Shown: piece by piece, positions 50,097-57,017 of the stretch
How positions within the stretch are numbered: the first letter of the stretch is position 1
How the letters are laid out: each line of letters begins with the position of its first letter
From: Clostridia bacterium
GTDB lineage: Bacteria; Bacillota; Clostridia; Oscillospirales; Acutalibacteraceae
Length of the DNA: 57,017 nucleotides
Direction of reading: 5' to 3'
Assembly: GCA_017935265.1 (NCBI GenBank)
Contig: JAGBHX010000005.1
Coordinates: 1 to 57,017, forward strand
Notes under the pieces: model-generated
What the model was told of the DNA's origin: nothing
What the model saw: only the letters and a program-made list of their open reading frames with translations
The model's database searches: none
Position numbers and translations under genes: made by a program

Positions 50097-50768
50097 ATGA
50101 AAATTACTTTAAAAGCATTGTCCGTGCTTCTTGCTTTGGCGATGATGTTTTCGGTTTGCTCAGGCTTTTCCGCTGTTGCGGCGCCGAGGCTTACATCAAT
50201 AAAGGTGGTAACACTGCCTCAACAGACCAAGTTTTACCGCGGAGTTGACTGGGATTACGGTGTATGGGACCAGCCCAATGACCTCGGACCGTGGGTGTGG
50301 GTTTCAAACTCAAGAATCAGCTTTTTGAGAAATCCCGGCAGCGGATACTACCAGGAAACAGGTATGATAAATGCTTCAGGGCTTGTGATCGAGGCAAAGT
50401 ACTCCGACGGAAGCAAAAAGCAGATAGCCTACAAGGAAACAAAAAAGAGCGACGGCACATATACCCAGAATATTATCATTTCACCTGAAAAAGGAAGCTA
50501 CAAGGTTGGCAAAATGAAGGTTGAAGTGTGGCTCCTTGAGGATTACCGTTACTATGACACCTACGAAATTGAAATTGTTGACAGACAAAAGGGCGACGTT
50601 AACGGTGACTCAAAGGTTAACTCTCAGGATGCGTTGCTGGTGCTTCAGCATTCGGTTTCACTTACAACACTTAATTCAACACAGAAGCAGTTTGCTGATA
50701 TGAATAACGATAAAAAGTATAACAGCAGCGATGCTCTTGCAATTCTTCAGAAAGCAGTCGGCAAATAA
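50097..50768 (+). CDS. Secreted protein with C-terminal dockerin type I domain
   Basis: 223 residues: signal peptide 1-29 (LSVLLALAMMFSVCSGF...VAA), an unclassified Trp/Tyr-rich beta domain about 30-160 (VDWDYGVWDQPNDLGPWVWV, LVIEAKYSDGSKKQIAYKE), then a dockerin about 163-223 with two calcium-binding repeats, GDVNGDSKVNSQDALLVLQ and ADMNNDKKYNSSDALAILQ. The beta domain resembles the Ig-like or bacterial adhesion repeats that respond to sugars, but I cannot name it. Dockerins plug into cohesins of a cellulosome or surface assembly. It has a strong promoter and terminator and stands alone. Confidence 0.85.
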   Translation: MKITLKALSVLLALAMMFSVCSGFSAVAAPRLTSIKVVTLPQQTKFYRGVDWDYGVWDQPNDLGPWVWVSNSRISFLRNPGSGYYQETGMINASGLVIEAKYSDGSKKQIAYKETKKSDGTYTQNIIISPEKGSYKVGKMKVEVWLLEDYRYYDTYEIEIVDRQKGDVNGDSKVNSQDALLVLQHSVSLTTLNSTQKQFADMNNDKKYNSSDALAILQKAVGK

Positions 50769-50777
50769 CAAAAAACA

Positions 50778-50810
50778 ATTCACCTGTCAAACGGCAGGTG
50801 AATATTTTTA
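50778..50810 (+). terminator. Intrinsic terminator after the dockerin gene
   Basis: A 9-bp stem (ATTCACCTG / CAGGTGAAT) with an 8-nt loop, followed by ATTTTTA. Confidence 0.85.
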
Positions 50811-50811
50811 T

Positions 50812-50844
50812 GCAAAAAAAGAGAGCCGTTTTCACGACTCTCTT
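50812..50844 (-). terminator. Intrinsic terminator after the YabE-like gene
   Basis: On the minus strand AAGAGAGTCG / CGGCTCTCTT (one mismatch, 6-nt loop) runs into seven T residues. It is back-to-back with the dockerin terminator. Confidence 0.88.
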
Positions 50845-50848
50845 AAAA

Positions 50849-52120
50849 TCAGAGAATATAAATTGTAACGCTTCTTCTTCCGAACTGTGTGCACATTGCA
50901 TCGGTGGGCATATAAAGGTCACAGAGTGTTGCACGGCTGCCGGTCCATTTTGTAAATCCGCCGGTGTCCTCTGCAAATGCGTAACCGTAAACATACTTGC
51001 CGTCGTTTGAAACAATCCACATAGCTGTGTGGTAAGGAATCTGCTTGGGGTTAACCGCAACGTAGCCGGGCTTAACTGCCTTGCCGGTAGCGGTTCTTGT
51101 TCCGCAATGATATGCAGAAGCTGTGCCTACAATCTTTTTCTTGTATGAAGTGGGTGTATTGTTTGCTGTGAGTTCAAGTGATGCAGGGGGAGTGAAAACT
51201 GAAATTGTCTTAACGCCGTTTGCAAGCTTAACACCGCCGCCTACCGTAACTGATGCTGAAGCGGCCTTCTTTGTGCCTACGAGCTTAATCTGCTCAACGG
51301 GCTCTCTTGTAACAACTGTTTCAACAAGAGTTGATTCGGCAAGCTCACCGTCAATATATTTATCTTCATAGGTGAGAACCTTTTCGCCGTTTACACCTTT
51401 TTGCTTGATTTTGGACTGACCCTTATTGAGGGTGCTTGTTTTTTCTGTTTTTTCTTTGAATTTGATTTCCTGAGTTTCTTTGCGCTCAACGTATTCAACT
51501 CTTGTGATTTTGATTGAGCAGTTGCTTGTGAGAACCTCGTCAAGAGGACGTGAAACAATATCATCGTCATCTGCTGTGATAACAGCAATGTCAAGTGCAT
51601 CGGCAACTGTGCCCTTTGTCATATGAACTGTTGCAATGTCGCCGTCAACTGAAATCATAACAGAAAAAGCTCTGTTGATTGTGATAACAAGGTTTTCTGA
51701 AACGTAATCGGTCAATTCGCAGCCGCTTACTGTGTCGTAGGGGCTCATTTCAAGACCTGCCTGGCTGATTGCATCTGCAACTGTGCCGTGAGCTTCAATT
51801 TTATATTCTTTTGCGCCGTCAACCACTGTAATGTCACAGATTGAATTGACGCTGATAATGCCGCGGCTTGCAAGCTCGCTGTCATCAATGTGGCTGTCTT
51901 TGTCAATTTCAAGGCCGCTCTGAATGAGGATGTCGCCTGTGGTTGTGCGGTGAGTTGTAACTTCATACTCGATGCCGTCAAGAATAACCTTAACGGTGTT
52001 TGCACCTGAAACTGTTGTTAAAAGGCTTGCCATACAAAGCACAAGGCAGATAACAGTTGTGCTGATTCTGATTCGTGCGTCATATATGCGCTTGCCTATG
52101 TTTTTGATTTTGTCAGACAT
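50849..52120 (-). CDS. YabE/Rpf-like cell wall protein (DUF348, G5, 3D domains)
   Basis: 423 residues. A membrane/signal segment (about 15-40) is followed by DUF348-type repeats about 40-200 (TVKVILDGIEYEVTTHRTT, ITVVDGAKEYKIEAHGT, VMISVDGDIATVHMTKGT), a G5 domain (about 205-290, QEIKFKEKTEKTSTL) and a C-terminal 3D domain about 330-423 (VGTASAYHCGTRTATGKAV, GYAFAEDTGG). The 3D domain shares the MltA-like lytic fold; this architecture is YabE of Bacillus, tied to spore/vegetative wall remodelling. The start follows AAAAGGAG. Its own promoter lies in the 90-bp leader. Confidence 0.92.
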   Translation of the reverse strand: MSDKIKNIGKRIYDARIRISTTVICLVLCMASLLTTVSGANTVKVILDGIEYEVTTHRTTTGDILIQSGLEIDKDSHIDDSELASRGIISVNSICDITVVDGAKEYKIEAHGTVADAISQAGLEMSPYDTVSGCELTDYVSENLVITINRAFSVMISVDGDIATVHMTKGTVADALDIAVITADDDDIVSRPLDEVLTSNCSIKITRVEYVERKETQEIKFKEKTEKTSTLNKGQSKIKQKGVNGEKVLTYEDKYIDGELAESTLVETVVTREPVEQIKLVGTKKAASASVTVGGGVKLANGVKTISVFTPPASLELTANNTPTSYKKKIVGTASAYHCGTRTATGKAVKPGYVAVNPKQIPYHTAMWIVSNDGKYVYGYAFAEDTGGFTKWTGSRATLCDLYMPTDAMCTQFGRRSVTIYIL

Positions 52121-52210
52121 TTTTAAAATAACTCCTTTTCTGCGGCTTTCGCCGTGCAGGTGGTATATTCTTGGAATGTGCTATTTGCAGTTTTACCCGC
52201 AACGTGGGTT
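52121..52210 (-). promoter_or_regulatory. 5' leader of the YabE-like gene with a GAAA-loop hairpin
   Basis: The ~90-nt leader ends in a hairpin, CGGC-GAAA-GCCG with an outer CTG/CAG helix (52140-52159), which stops just before the AAGGAG. I do not recognise a riboswitch; the leader is too short for the c-di-AMP class often upstream of such wall genes. Confidence 0.5.
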
Positions 52211-52239
52211 ATTATAGTGAAGTTATCACGAAGTGTCAA
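52211..52239 (-). promoter_or_regulatory. Promoter of the YabE-like gene
   Basis: On the minus strand, -35 TTGACA (52234-52239), 17-bp spacer, -10 TATAAT (52211-52216), a consensus promoter. Confidence 0.88.
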
Positions 52240-52479
52240 ATAAAAATAAATTTGTTTTTTGTTAATATTGCACAAAACGAACAGCGCAAAATTTGATTTT
52301 AAAAGTCTTAACACGTAAAAACAGGGTTTTTTATTGCGATTTTAGAAAAAACTTTTGTGAAAAACCGAAAAAGTTACAAATGGTTACAAAAACGACTCAA
52401 ATTTAAGAGAAATTACAGAATTTTGTAACTTTTAGTTCTCAAAAAGAAAATAATGTTACAATTTATTATAAAATAGCCG
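52240..52479. other. AT-rich spacer without genes
   Basis: About 240 bases with several GTTACAA/TTGTAAC-type words (for example near 52372, 52384 and 52422) but no open frame or clear RNA fold. I see nothing I can name here. Confidence 0.4.
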
Positions 52480-52508
52480 TTGAAGAAAGCTTGATTTTAT
52501 GATAGAAT
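52480..52508 (+). promoter_or_regulatory. Promoter of lepA
   Basis: -35 TTGAAG (52480-52485), 17-bp spacer, -10 TAGAAT (52503-52508) preceded by TGA. Confidence 0.6.
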
Positions 52509-52539
52509 AATTTGGTGAATACTTCTTTGAGGTGATTTT

Positions 52540-54351
52540 TTGGCAGTACCAAAGCAAAACATCAGAAACTTTTCAATTATTGCTCATATAGACCACGGCA
52601 AATCTACTCTTGCAGACAGAATGCTTGAGCAGACTCAGTCCGTTGCGCTCAGAGATATGACAGCTCAGCTTCTTGACAATATGGATTTGGAGCGTGAGAG
52701 GGGAATCACAATCAAGGCTCACGCCGTAAAGCTTGACTATAAAGCAAAGGACGGTCAGGATTATGTGCTCAACCTTATTGATACGCCCGGCCATGTGGAC
52801 TTTAACTATGAGGTGTCACGCTCTCTTGCTGCCTGCGAGGGTGCGGTGCTTATTGTTGACGCTTCTCAGGGCATTGAGGCTCAGACTCTTGCTAACACCT
52901 ATCTTGCTCTTGACCACGACCTTGAGATTATTCCCGTTATAAATAAGATAGACCTCCCTGCGGCTGACCCCGAGGGAGTTGCAAGGCAGGTTGAAGACGT
53001 TATCGGTCTCGACTGCGAGCTTGCACCCAGAGTTTCGGCAAAAACAGGTCTCAATGTTGACCAGGTGCTTGAAAGAATTGTACAGGACGTACCTGCCCCC
53101 AAGGAGGCTGATGACTCCAAGCCTCTTCGTGCATTGATTTTTGACTCCGTCTATGACCCGTACAAGGGCGTAATCGTTTACGTTCGCATTATGGACGGCA
53201 AAATCAAAGCAGGCGACACAATGAGGATGATGGCAACGGGTGCAGAATTTACCGTTGTTGAGGTCGGCTATATGCGTGCCACCTCAATGGAGCCTGCAAA
53301 GGAGCTTACGGCAGGCGAGGTTGGTTATATCACCGCCTCAATCAAAACCGTCAGCGATGCTCAGGTGGGTGATACCGTAACAACCGTGCAAAATCCCGCA
53401 AACGAGCCGCTTCCCGGTTACCGCAAGGTCAACCCTATGGTTTTCTGCGGAGTTTATCCTGCAGACGGAGCAGATTATGAAAATCTCCGCGACGCATTGG
53501 AAAAGCTCCGTCTTAACGATGCTTCTCTTTCTTATGAGCCCGAAACATCAGGTGCATTGGGCTTTGGCTTCCGTTGCGGATTTTTGGGCCTGCTTCATCT
53601 TGAAATTATTCAGGAGCGCCTGGAAAGAGAATATAATCTTGACTTGGTAACAACAATTCCAAGCGTTGTTTATAAAATTTATCTCAATGACGGCTCGGTG
53701 ATTGAAATTGATAACCCGACCCATTATCCGGACCCTGCAAGCATTTCCTACAGCGAAGAGCCGCTGGTTGATGCTCACATCTATTCACCTCAGGAATACG
53801 TCGGTGCAATTATGGATTTGTGTCAGGACAGGCGCGGTGTTTTCAAAAATATGGATTACATCACCACGGAAAGAGTTGATATTCATTATCTCCTTCCTCT
53901 TAATGAAATTATTTATGACTTTTTCGATGTTCTTAAATCGAGAACAAAGGGATACGCTTCTTTTGACTATGAAATTGCAGATTATCAGCGTTCAGACCTC
54001 GTAAAGCTGGACGTTTTGCTCAACGGCGACACAATTGATGCGCTTTCATTTATAATACACTCGGAAAAAGCATATGCAAAAGCGAGAAAAATTGCAGAAA
54101 AGCTCAAGGAGCACATTCCGCGCCAGATGTTTGAAATTCCTATTCAGATTGCTATCGGCGGCAAGGTAATTGCCCGTGAAACAGTTAAAGCAATGAGAAA
54201 GGACGTTCTTGCAAAATGCTACGGCGGCGACATCACCCGAAAGAAGAAATTGCTCGAAAAGCAAAAAGAGGGTAAAAAACGTATGCGCCATTTCGGTACG
54301 GTTGAAGTTCCGCAGGAGGCTTTTATGGCGGTGCTCAAACTTGATGAATAA
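52540..54351 (+). CDS. lepA: LepA / elongation factor 4
   Basis: 603 residues from a TTG start behind GAGGTGAT. The G domain has [13 protein letters not shown], the [10 protein letters not shown] switch II and [11 protein letters not shown]; then domains II, III, V (EF-G-like) and the LepA-specific C-terminal domain ([19 protein letters not shown]). It is a GTPase thought to back-translocate stalled ribosomes and to act in ribosome assembly. Full length. Confidence 0.97.
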   Translation: MAVPKQNIRNFSIIAHIDHGKSTLADRMLEQTQSVALRDMTAQLLDNMDLERERGITIKAHAVKLDYKAKDGQDYVLNLIDTPGHVDFNYEVSRSLAACEGAVLIVDASQGIEAQTLANTYLALDHDLEIIPVINKIDLPAADPEGVARQVEDVIGLDCELAPRVSAKTGLNVDQVLERIVQDVPAPKEADDSKPLRALIFDSVYDPYKGVIVYVRIMDGKIKAGDTMRMMATGAEFTVVEVGYMRATSMEPAKELTAGEVGYITASIKTVSDAQVGDTVTTVQNPANEPLPGYRKVNPMVFCGVYPADGADYENLRDALEKLRLNDASLSYEPETSGALGFGFRCGFLGLLHLEIIQERLEREYNLDLVTTIPSVVYKIYLNDGSVIEIDNPTHYPDPASISYSEEPLVDAHIYSPQEYVGAIMDLCQDRRGVFKNMDYITTERVDIHYLLPLNEIIYDFFDVLKSRTKGYASFDYEIADYQRSDLVKLDVLLNGDTIDALSFIIHSEKAYAKARKIAEKLKEHIPRQMFEIPIQIAIGGKVIARETVKAMRKDVLAKCYGGDITRKKKLLEKQKEGKKRMRHFGTVEVPQEAFMAVLKLDE

Positions 54352-54379
54352 TTTTTGTGCAACTTTTTCAAAAAATGTA

Positions 54380-54409
54380 TTGAAATTCGATTCAAACTTA
54401 TGCTATAAT
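54380..54409 (+). promoter_or_regulatory. Promoter of the GPH transporter gene
   Basis: -35 TTGAAA (54380-54385), 18-bp spacer, -10 TATAAT (54404-54409) preceded by TGC. Confidence 0.75.
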
Positions 54410-54439
54410 GCAGTTATATAATCCAGAAGGAGGTATTAG

Positions 54440-55936
54440 ATGGCTAAGGAAGCAACACAGACTCAGGTCGCAGAAGAAAAAGCCAACCGACAAATGCCCA
54501 AGTCAAGGCGTTACGTTGGCAGCCGTGAAACCACAGCTTACATTCTTTTCGACATATCTCAGTCTTTAAACCTCGGCTCTAAGGATGCTTATTTCGTTAC
54601 CGACGTTCTTGTTGTTGCCCTCAGATGGCAGACAATCATCAACGCTATCGCCAGTGTATGGGACATTGTAAATGACTTTTTCCTCGCTGCATTGGTTGAC
54701 AGAACAAACACCCGTTTCGGTAAATTTAAGCCCTATCTTATTTTGTACGCAGGTCCCGGTGCCGCATTGAGCATTTTCTACTGGGCCATGCCCGCAATTT
54801 TCCCGGGCGCGGCGGCAACGTATATGCCGAAGATAATAGCGTTCCTGCTATTTAAAATTATCAACGACATAGGCGGCACGGTGTATAATATCGCCAAAAC
54901 AGGTATTCTGGCAACAATTACCCCCGACACTGTTGACAGAACAAGACTTATCAACCAGACTAACCTCATTTCCAGTTTGGTTGAAAACATTCCGAAGCAG
55001 GCAGTTACAATTTTCATCGACCTTGTTAACAACGGCGTTATGAAAATTCAGATGTCAACCCTCTTCGTTGTAATGGGTGTTGCAACTGCTGCTGCAGCAA
55101 GTGCTCTTTCCTTCTATTTCTCTCTTGTATGTAAAGAAAGAGTTCTTCAGGCTGTTGAAAAGCCCAACTACAAGCAGGCTTTCACATCACTTTTCCGTTC
55201 AAGACCGTTGATGCTGCTTGCTCTTTCCGATATGCTTGCCAACTTCGGCAGCGTAAGCACAAGCACATCGCTTTATTACATCAACGTTCTCAACTTCAGC
55301 TCAGCTGAGTTGGTTGTCGGTATTCCCGGCATGTTCGTTACATATGCCAGCTACACCTATGTTACAAAGCTCAGAGAACACTTCTCGACCAAGGCTTTGT
55401 GGATTTTCGGTGACCATTTCGGCAACTTCCTTTTGCTTCTTGTTTTCGGCTTCGGCTCAATCAACAAGAACTACTCAAAGACATGGACAATGCTTATTGC
55501 ATTTATGATTCGTGAAACTGTATGGAACGGTGTTTACGCTTTGCGTAAGGTTATTCCCACAGAAATCGGTAACGAGGTTATCGACTACGGTGAATGGAAA
55601 TACGGCTACCGTACAGAAGGTACAACAGGTCTTGTTAAAGACCTTGCAAGTAAAATCGTCGGTTCAATCGGCGGTGTTCTCAGCACAGCATTGCTTCAGG
55701 CTATCGGTTACAGACAGGGTCTTAAACCCGGTCAGCAGACAGCAAGAACTGAGTATTTGCTCTTTATGACAACAACTCTTGTTCCTGCATTGGGCGGTCT
55801 TCTCGGTATGATTCCCAAGTTCTTCTACAACATTGATGATAAGACCAGAAAGAGAATGTACGCTGAGCTTGCTGAAAGAAGAAGTGCAACAGCACAGACT
55901 CTTACAAACGAAGCAGACAGCAAGGTTCTTGATTAA
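54440..55936 (+). CDS. Glycoside-pentoside-hexuronide (GPH) family symporter
   Basis: 498 residues with about 12 membrane helices. Family features are seen: the early D-x-x-N/D pattern in SVWDIVNDFFLAALVDRTNT, then TRFGKFKPYLI, the R-x-G-K-F-x-P motif of the GPH family, and IDYGEWKYGYRTEG late in the chain. It imports a sugar or glycoside with a cation; the substrate cannot be read. A metabolic partner gene is not next to it, so the gene is isolated. AGGAGGTATTAG precedes the ATG. Confidence 0.9.
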   Translation: MAKEATQTQVAEEKANRQMPKSRRYVGSRETTAYILFDISQSLNLGSKDAYFVTDVLVVALRWQTIINAIASVWDIVNDFFLAALVDRTNTRFGKFKPYLILYAGPGAALSIFYWAMPAIFPGAAATYMPKIIAFLLFKIINDIGGTVYNIAKTGILATITPDTVDRTRLINQTNLISSLVENIPKQAVTIFIDLVNNGVMKIQMSTLFVVMGVATAAAASALSFYFSLVCKERVLQAVEKPNYKQAFTSLFRSRPLMLLALSDMLANFGSVSTSTSLYYINVLNFSSAELVVGIPGMFVTYASYTYVTKLREHFSTKALWIFGDHFGNFLLLLVFGFGSINKNYSKTWTMLIAFMIRETVWNGVYALRKVIPTEIGNEVIDYGEWKYGYRTEGTTGLVKDLASKIVGSIGGVLSTALLQAIGYRQGLKPGQQTARTEYLLFMTTTLVPALGGLLGMIPKFFYNIDDKTRKRMYAELAERRSATAQTLTNEADSKVLD

Positions 55937-55943
55937 AATTATT

Positions 55944-55977
55944 TCAAGCAGGTGGGCAATCACCTGCTTGATTTTTT
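55944..55977 (+). terminator. Intrinsic terminator after the GPH transporter
   Basis: A perfect 11-bp stem (TCAAGCAGGTG / CACCTGCTTGA) with a 6-nt loop and six T residues. The next gene's AGGAGG starts four bases later. Confidence 0.92.
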
Positions 55978-55993
55978 AATAGGAGGTGACGGT

Positions 55994-57017
55994 GTGAATA
56001 AAATCGGGTTGTATATACACATTCCGTTTTGCAAAAGCAAATGTCCGTATTGCGATTTTTACTCTTTGCGAAAAGGAAGGCTTGACGGTGAGCAATATGC
56101 TTTTGCAGTTGAACGCTCTTTAAAAAAGTGGGCAGAAAAAACCGATAAAAAAGCAGACACGCTCTATTTCGGCGGCGGCACTCCGTCACTTATGGGCGGA
56201 GATAAAATAAGCGAAATGATCACGGCAGCAAAAGAAAGCTTTGTCTGCGACGGAGAAATAACCGTTGAGTGCAACCCCTCCTGCATTGAGGAGGATTTCT
56301 TCAAAAAAATTGCTTTGGCGGGTGTCAACAGAATTTCGTTGGGGATGCAGTCTGCCGTTAATGATGAAAGGAAGCGTCTTGGCAGACTTGCCGATGTCAG
56401 AGCAGTTGAAGGTGCAATCCGCCTTGCTCAGGATGCGGGGATAGATAATATTTCTCTTGATGTGATGCTTGGCATTCCCGGGCAGAACCAAAAAAGCCTT
56501 GAAGAAACACTCAGCTTTTGCGTGAATTCAGGCGCTAAACACATCAGCGCATATATGCTCAAGCTTGAGGAGGGCACTTGGTTTTATGAAAATGCACAAA
56601 AGCTCAACCTGCCCGACGACGACCTGACTGCCGATATGTACCTGCAAATGGTTGGTTTTCTCGGAAATAACGGCTTTGAGCAATATGAAATTTCAAACTT
56701 TGCAAAGGTCGGGTATGAGAGTAGGCATAACCTGAAATACTGGAATTGTGAAGAGTATCTCGGTATTGGTCCGTCAGCCTACTCGTTCCTTGACGGAAAA
56801 CGATTTTATTATCCCCGCGATATAAGCTTTTTTGAAAGCGGAGAACCCCCTGTTGACGACGGTGACGGCGGAGAACAGGAAGAATATATTATGCTTCGCC
56901 TAAGACTTAGTGAAGGTCTGGTTTTTGAGAAGTGTGAAAAAAGATTTGCTGATTTTTCCAAGAAAGAATATCTTGACAAGGTCGAGCCGCTCAAAAGGGC
57001 GGGATTGGTCAGAGCAG
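55994..57017 (+). CDS. hemW: HemW, heme chaperone of the radical SAM family (3' end outside window)
   Basis: A GTG at 55994 follows AGGAGGTG by the usual spacing and gives MNKIGLYIHIPFCKSKCPYC, with the cluster motif C-x3-C-x2-C. Further family motifs are LYFGGGTPSL, ECNPSCI, NRISLGMQS, LDVMLGIPGQ, EISNFAKVGYESRHNLKYW and YLGIGPSAYSF. The frame is open to the window edge, about 341 codons visible of the usual ~375-380. HemW proteins load heme or act in Fe-S/porphyrin metabolism rather than as coproporphyrinogen oxidases. It is placed after a strong terminator with little room for a promoter. Confidence 0.93.
   Translation, partial: MNKIGLYIHIPFCKSKCPYCDFYSLRKGRLDGEQYAFAVERSLKKWAEKTDKKADTLYFGGGTPSLMGGDKISEMITAAKESFVCDGEITVECNPSCIEEDFFKKIALAGVNRISLGMQSAVNDERKRLGRLADVRAVEGAIRLAQDAGIDNISLDVMLGIPGQNQKSLEETLSFCVNSGAKHISAYMLKLEEGTWFYENAQKLNLPDDDLTADMYLQMVGFLGNNGFEQYEISNFAKVGYESRHNLKYWNCEEYLGIGPSAYSFLDGKRFYYPRDISFFESGEPPVDDGDGGEQEEYIMLRLRLSEGLVFEKCEKRFADFSKKEYLDKVEPLKRAGLVRA

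Noticed and set aside
1..57017. Prophage, insertion sequence or integrated element
   Set aside because: No transposase, integrase, terminal repeats or tRNA-associated att sites were seen; composition and ribosome binding sites look uniform.

Overview
The window looks like a chromosomal segment of a low-to-mid GC Gram-positive anaerobe of the Clostridia, most likely the Oscillospirales/Ruminococcaceae. The evidence is the ctsR-mcsA-mcsB-clpC operon, a sepF/DivIVA-type division cluster without MinE or FtsA neighbours, class B sortases, a YabE/Rpf-like G5-3D protein, split transketolase, a DUF1540 protein, a dockerin-bearing secreted protein, strong AGGAGG ribosome binding sites with many TTG/GTG starts, and TTGACA/TATAAT promoters often carrying an extended -10 TGn. 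I see no rRNA, tRNA, CRISPR array, prophage or insertion sequence.

Layout. 1-5000: the 3' end of thrC, a divergently placed DUF1540 mini-gene, a metallophosphoesterase, then tig-clpP-clpX (protein folding and degradation). 5011-9000 (minus strand): a small zinc-ribbon/PH-SHOCT membrane pair preceded by a probable structured RNA, a serine hydrolase and a catalytically degenerate GDPD-like lipid-facing protein. 9000-9700: lexA with two SOS boxes. 9678-18914 (minus): one probable operon running iscS-thiI-cinA-sortase(coiled-coil)-coiled-coil repeat protein-sortase-tail-anchored unknown. 19200-23820: CtsR-controlled ctsR-mcsA-mcsB-clpC. 23925-28615: a cassette of HprK-like kinase, ABC exporter, PqqD-like protein, soluble S24/S26 peptidase and an ABC-F ATPase. 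28657-30486: GNAT acetyltransferase and an FAD/Rieske oxidoreductase.

30511-48800 (minus): a long collinear run which, in transcription order, is miaB-ricA/ylbF-mutS-mutL-miaA-hlyD-like-yggS-sepF-divIVA-lspA-rluD-tktA-tktB-membrane propeller protein-PASTA pseudokinase. It joins tRNA modification, mismatch repair, division-site assembly, lipoprotein maturation and central carbon metabolism. Gene spacings are mostly a few bases or overlapping. 48998-57017: a degenerate Fe-ADH-like protein, a dockerin protein, the YabE-like cell wall protein (minus), lepA, a GPH-type sugar symporter and the 5' part of hemW.

The parts that do not read as ordinary housekeeping are the kinase/ABC/PqqD/peptidase cassette that has no precursor or maturase beside it, the paired class B sortases with cytoplasmic coiled-coil partners, the zinc-ribbon PASTA pseudokinase, the GDPD and Fe-ADH homologues that have lost catalytic residues, and the ~200-nt self-complementary RNA near 5821-6018.
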